From: Adiantum capillus-veneris
Lineage: Eukaryota > Streptophyta > Polypodiopsida > Polypodiales > Pteridaceae
NCBI GenBank assembly: GCA_014529385.2
Contig: CM043971.1
Span: 53,483,209-53,547,208 of the forward strand
Length of the DNA stretch: 64,000 bases
Direction: 5' to 3'
How positions within the stretch are numbered: the stretch's first letter is position 1; every line of letters begins with the position of its first letter. Position numbers and translations under genes: made by a program. The notes beneath the pieces were generated by a model. It did not search any database and had not been told where the DNA came from. It saw only the letters and a program-made list of their open reading frames with translations. Positions 58,312 through 64,000 of this stretch are shown piece by piece.

Positions 58312-58576
58312 GTGTGTGTGTGTGTGTGTTTTGCTCTCGTTGTCGGTACTCTCACACCCCTATCCTATCTCTATTCCACAAGTATGTTCTTCTCTCTCCG
58401 TCTAGTTCTTCTTCTATCTCCTTCTCTCAGTACTTAATGACACCATAGAGAGCGTACATATGAGAGAGCTCAATGCTTATATAAACTCGAAAAAGCATCA
58501 CTTTTAGCCAAAAAACACGAATTGATTAACTCGCAAATAAAATTAACCCCTACATGATGCTTCAATCGACTCCCAA

Positions 58577-59062
58577 GTGAATGAAGCTTTTCTACAACGC
58601 CAATGTATTATGGCTTGGGAGAAATCCGGTGGGTCACACTTCATACATTACACCACCCATATTGCCCCCAACTACAAAACCATGTTCTTCACTGAAAGAG
58701 CAAACCATACTCACACTTACATGCTTGAGCCTATCCCCTGGTCAACGATACGTGCTATCGCAGCCATTTCACTTAGCTCAAATTCCCTTCGATGCGGAGA
58801 AGAGTCAAATTGAATGTGCACATTATGCTCATTGCAAGTTCGAGAGTTTGAGTACCACACACTACTAGAGTGCTCAGCTTTTGGTCACATCCGAACTTGC
58901 TTCTCTCAAAGTTTCAGTCATCATGACTTACACCTACACACTTTCCTCTCCCAACCACAGTGTGGGCTCTCCATTGCGACTCTCATCACCATAATTTTGG
59001 AGCATCGAGAGTCACTCATCATCCATAGATGTACTACATCACATGTAACTTTGGTCCCATAG
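58577..59062 (+). pseudogene. Possible non-LTR retroelement C-terminal fragment
   Basis: One plus-strand reading gives AISLSSNSLRCGEE, a stop, then MCTLCSLQVREFEYHTLLEC and AFGHIRTCFSQSF. A pattern of L-x-x-x-x-LR-x-E, then C-x-x-C, then E-x-x-H-x-LLEC is typical of the Cys/His tail that follows RT in some LINE-type proteins. Upstream RT is not visible. The identification rests on this one block. Confidence 0.4.
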
Positions 59063-59089
59063 GTCATATTTGACTTCGAGGACAATAAT

Positions 59090-59093
<4 letters not shown>

Positions 59094-59165
<72 letters not shown>
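59094..59165 (+). repeat. (TC)n microsatellite, 72 bp
   Basis: A pure run. Minus-strand frames through it are Arg-Glu repeats only. Confidence 0.95.
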
Positions 59166-59170
<5 letters not shown>

Positions 59171-59462
59171 CGATTCAAGAATAGTATCGTCGATCATGTG
59201 TAGTTGCCGTTGCATTTGATAAAAATAAATTGACAAGGATCTAAATAAATAATATACAAAAGAGGAGATAGAAATGAAAGGCAGAGATATGTCTCTTCTC
59301 AACCTTAGTTTAGGGAGGAAATTTTTCTCAACAGACTTTGTGTAATGCAACACAGACATTGGCCCAAATGTCTTGATGGGGCAGCACGAAGCCAATGTAC
59401 TGGTTAACATGGAGTCTGGGTAGGGGGTGTTGTAGACCAGATAGCTGGGCATAAAGGCAACA

Positions 59463-61402
<1,940 letters not shown>

Positions 61403-61747
61403 TCCACTATGCTCATTACAGACCTGTATCCCTCGAGCATAGAGGAATGGCAACCAGTCGAGTGTGTCATAAACATTTTAGATGTCTGTCATGGATCCAT
61501 TGGTGAAGAGATTTACAAAGGGAGAACACATAGTTCTTTGGCAGAAAAAGGGATATTATTTTATGATCATTTTTATGTCCCACCAAAATCTATGAAGGAT
61601 TGTGGCACGGTCACCAAGGTTGCACTACCTAGTTTCACAAGTGGAGAGTGGCCATTGCCAAGGTCAATAACAAGTGAAAGCTATAGGTGCAAGATCTTTT
61701 ATGAGATCCAAAAATGTCTAAAGGCCAACATTGCAAGATGTGTGTGA
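61403..61747 (+). CDS. Unrecognised open frame (~115 codons), possible exon
   Basis: The frame runs through TDLYPSSIEEWQPVECVINI, HGSIGEEIYKGRTHSSLAEK, GILFYDHFYVPPKSMKDCGT and on to RCKIFYEIQKCLKANIARCV. Amino-acid usage is that of a real globular protein. The open part extends further upstream to 61331 with a hydrophobic segment, but the sequence just before TDLYPSS (CATTACAG) is a plausible splice acceptor. I do not recognise the family. It may be one exon of a gene or of a transposable element. Confidence 0.4.
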   Translation, partial: STMLITDLYPSSIEEWQPVECVINILDVCHGSIGEEIYKGRTHSSLAEKGILFYDHFYVPPKSMKDCGTVTKVALPSFTSGEWPLPRSITSESYRCKIFYEIQKCLKANIARCV

Positions 61748-62779
61748 CACAAGTCTTCCCTAAATCCAAACCCTCGAAATTCTTGCGAGTGAAGTGGGGG
61801 TTTATGTTTTTTCTAGCATTGAGAGTATTTCCTTCATGGTTTATGTTATTTAAGATGAATGATATGAAATATGAGAAGAATTTTTTGTATACAAGATAAT
61901 AAAATCATGTTTTTTTGGTTATGTAGGTACTTGTTCTCGACCATCAAAATGTTGACAGCTTCTCGCAAAACGCTAGCAACCGGGCTCGCTCCTCACTCTA
62001 GATTTTGATTCATTTTTAGAGTTTTCATAGCTTTCAAATTGTAATATTAATTAGAGAAAGTTTTTTACATGTAGTCTTTGTGGTAGTTGATTTGTTCTTG
62101 GATTGTACATGCAATAAAATGAGAGGATGTTACCCATGTTTGTTCTAGCTAATTTGCACCCTTAGTGACAAAGATTTATTTTTTGCTTTCTTGTTCACTA
62201 ATTTGGCTTGAAGCATGAAGTGAAAAAACTCATCACCAAAAAACACTAGACTATCCGGCAGGTCTTGCCAAGTCGACTCTTTCTAAATCAATTGCATGAC
62301 AAAGTCATGCATGTTCCCTCAAATAATCAACTCTAAATTTCAGCAAACAGTTCTAGTTTCACTAAGCAAGATGTCAAAGACATTTCTACAATAAAAATGC
62401 ATGTTGTATAGGAAACAGATGAGGCATCGCTAACAAGTATACCAACTGATATCTGGGCTAGCTCTAAATCCCAGGCAAAAGGAGGGTCTTTAGAGGCATT
62501 TGTACAACACTTAACATGCTCAATGCAAATGGATACGGGAGCCATGGAAGCAGGAGGTGAGTCACTTGCAAGAATGATATCACTTTAGTTAAAGCAAGAG
62601 ATATTGGGATTCTTTCCTAGGATGAATTCTAGTCAAGTTGCATTGTGTGTCAATAAGCTGATGGCTTTATGGTAGGATTTGTAAAAGAGGCGGCTCTCTT
62701 TGTACGAGCATGCTCTAAAGGGTTTTGTAAAATACCTTTAGCCTGTCTAATTGTGAGGAATACAAGCAAGATAGAGATC
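61748..62779. other. No supported gene
   Basis: AT-rich DNA. The segment 62335-62590 translates on the plus strand into a moderately plausible peptide (SSFTKQDVKDISTI) that could be a copia Gag or protease linker, but I cannot confirm it. Confidence 0.35.
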
Positions 62780-62819
62780 AAAGGGAGCAAAGAAACTTAG
62801 ACTACAAACACCTCGCACC

Positions 62820-63260
62820 CCAAGTTCAAGTTCAAGTCTACCTTGGAGACAACCATAGCCTCATTGCAGTAGGGGTCGGCCACCTACATGTCACCTTACC
62901 TAGTGGGACTCATGTCATCATTTCTGACATCTACCACATATTGGGCCTCACTCAAAACATCCTTTCAGTTAGTACAGACACATCTACAAGGCCCTCCATT
63001 GAGTTTTTTCATGACTCATGTGTCATTCACTTTAAACCCCCTAATGGACAATTTGAAACTCTCAAGCTCCCTCAAAAGGATCGCTTGTATCCAATTCCAA
63101 TCACCCAATCTGGTCATGGTGTTGTGGTAGCTTTGACTTCAATTGCCTCTCTACACTTAACCAAAGTAGCATCTACCCTCATGTGGAATTATAGGCTTGG
63201 GCATATCAATGGTCCCACACTCTATCACATGGCCAATAATCAACTATGCTCACGCCTACC
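62820..63260 (+). pseudogene. Copia protease end and pre-integrase fragment
   Basis: Reading from about 62830: VYLGDNHSLIAVGVGHLHV, ISDIYHILGLTQNILSV, then LPQKDRLYPIPI, and finally LMWNYRLGHINGPTLYHMAN. This is the segment from the end of a copia aspartic protease into the H-x-R-LGH pre-integrase domain. The family differs from the element at 22531 (different residues throughout). No integrase core follows; the sequence changes character after about 63260. Confidence 0.75.
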
Positions 63261-63481
63261 ACTGTTGAGCCAACAGAGCCAGCAGAGGATCACACCCAGA
63301 TTTTTGCTCACACTCATCATTTTTGTAACCATTGATTGTAATAAATGTCTTTCCGACATTGATTTTGATTGGAGCCATTCATTAAGTAACGGGACTCAAT
63401 TGAGTTTCCAGCTTGTAATTTCGAAGTAATTTCACTTGCCAATGTAATTAGTTAGAGATGTTCTCACCTCCAAGGCTGAGG

Positions 63482-63489
63482 TATATAAG
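63482..63489 (+). promoter_or_regulatory. TATA-box-like site in an LTR-like end
   Basis: TATATAAG sits in GAGGTATATAAGCC, followed ~80 bp later by a (GA)n run (63561-63593) and a GC-richer segment. The layout (TATA, leader, GA tract) fits an LTR promoter or a plant gene promoter with a GA-rich leader. No reading frame begins before the window ends. Confidence 0.35.
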
Positions 63490-63558
63490 CCAAAGTTTTT
63501 GTAACCTAAGGGATTCAAATTATTAATCAAAGTGAGTTTTTGAGCGCCGTGACTGTGT

Positions 63559-63595
<37 letters not shown>

Positions 63596-64000
63596 TTATC
63601 TACTTGCTACGCGAGCTACGGAGCCGCCATTGGAGAAGCGACACCGCCATTGTGTTAGCAACGGCGAGAGCTACGCACAGATACCAAGAGTGCGCGCTAT
63701 CGGCTTCTATGTGTGGTAAGTTCCTACGAGCTTCAGTGTGAGTTTTCTTCCAACTTGTGTATCAGAATAGAGCGTGCAGCATATCTATAGAACCACAACG
63801 AGTAGAGTTACACATTAGTACCATCGGGGTCAAGTTTTGGTCACCTGTATTTTTCGGCCTGTCTTCATACGCGTTTACCGCACGGAGTGGTTATAGGTTG
63901 ATTTTGCAGTTCAAGTCTTTAGGGTGTTGTTCTTACTTAGTGAATAGACTTCCCCTTGAGTTTGAGATCGATTCAATGATCCTAGATCCTGTTTCGTATA

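Overview
The window is nuclear DNA of a vascular land plant, and I lean towards a fern or another repeat-rich, non-seed lineage. That lineage call is inference. It rests on plant retrotransposon families with initiator-Met-tRNA primer sites, a spliced gene carrying a plant-specific domain, a PPR-like pseudogene, and very long GA/CT and GT tracts. I see no rRNA, tRNA, CRISPR array, operon or organellar gene block. LAYOUT. 1-1712: degenerate retroelement sequence. 1712-7652: two 5' portions of one gag-protease LTR family, 'B' (minus strand), with two diverged LTRs and primer sites. 7653-15190: a decayed Ty3-type element 'A' (minus) with gag, protease, RT, RNase H and integrase; a 764-bp terminal-inverted-repeat transposon sits inside its pol. 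15190-20800: a related element A' on the plus strand, head to head with A, with RT joined directly to the integrase C-terminus. 22531-26971: a complete-ended Ty1/copia element with 227-bp LTRs, a broken integrase and an open RT-RNase H frame. 27479-36050: a Ty3 element 'D' (minus) with ~1.6-kb LTRs, two RNase H domains (Tat-like) and a deletion of the RT active site. 37630-40220: an APE-type LINE. 40960-41420: a LINE zinc-ribbon fragment. 41900-45660: low-copy complex tandem repeats. 47322-49940: a split Mutator-like transposase pseudogene whose middle holds a duplicated segment. 50749-52360: a ~210-225-bp tandem array rich in GTAC/CTAG. 52463-52748: a GT/CA-flanked foldback structure. 53600-57100: the most host-like island, with one apparently intact three-exon gene (54120-54882, TIGR01589-type domain), a promoter-like site with a small reading frame, an ABCB-transporter relic and a PPR relic. 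57100-64000: microsatellites, an unrecognised open frame at 61403-61747, a copia fragment and a TATA-containing LTR-like end. HOW IT WORKS TOGETHER. This is a graveyard of mobile elements around a small host-gene island. The LTR elements no longer encode complete machinery, and any movement of D-like or B-like copies would need proteins supplied in trans. I found no convincing new multi-gene system. The best leads are the TIR element inside A, the dual-RNase-H but RT-dead element D, the doubled zinc-binding module in A's integrase, the template-switch-like filler in A's gag, and the single surviving host gene.
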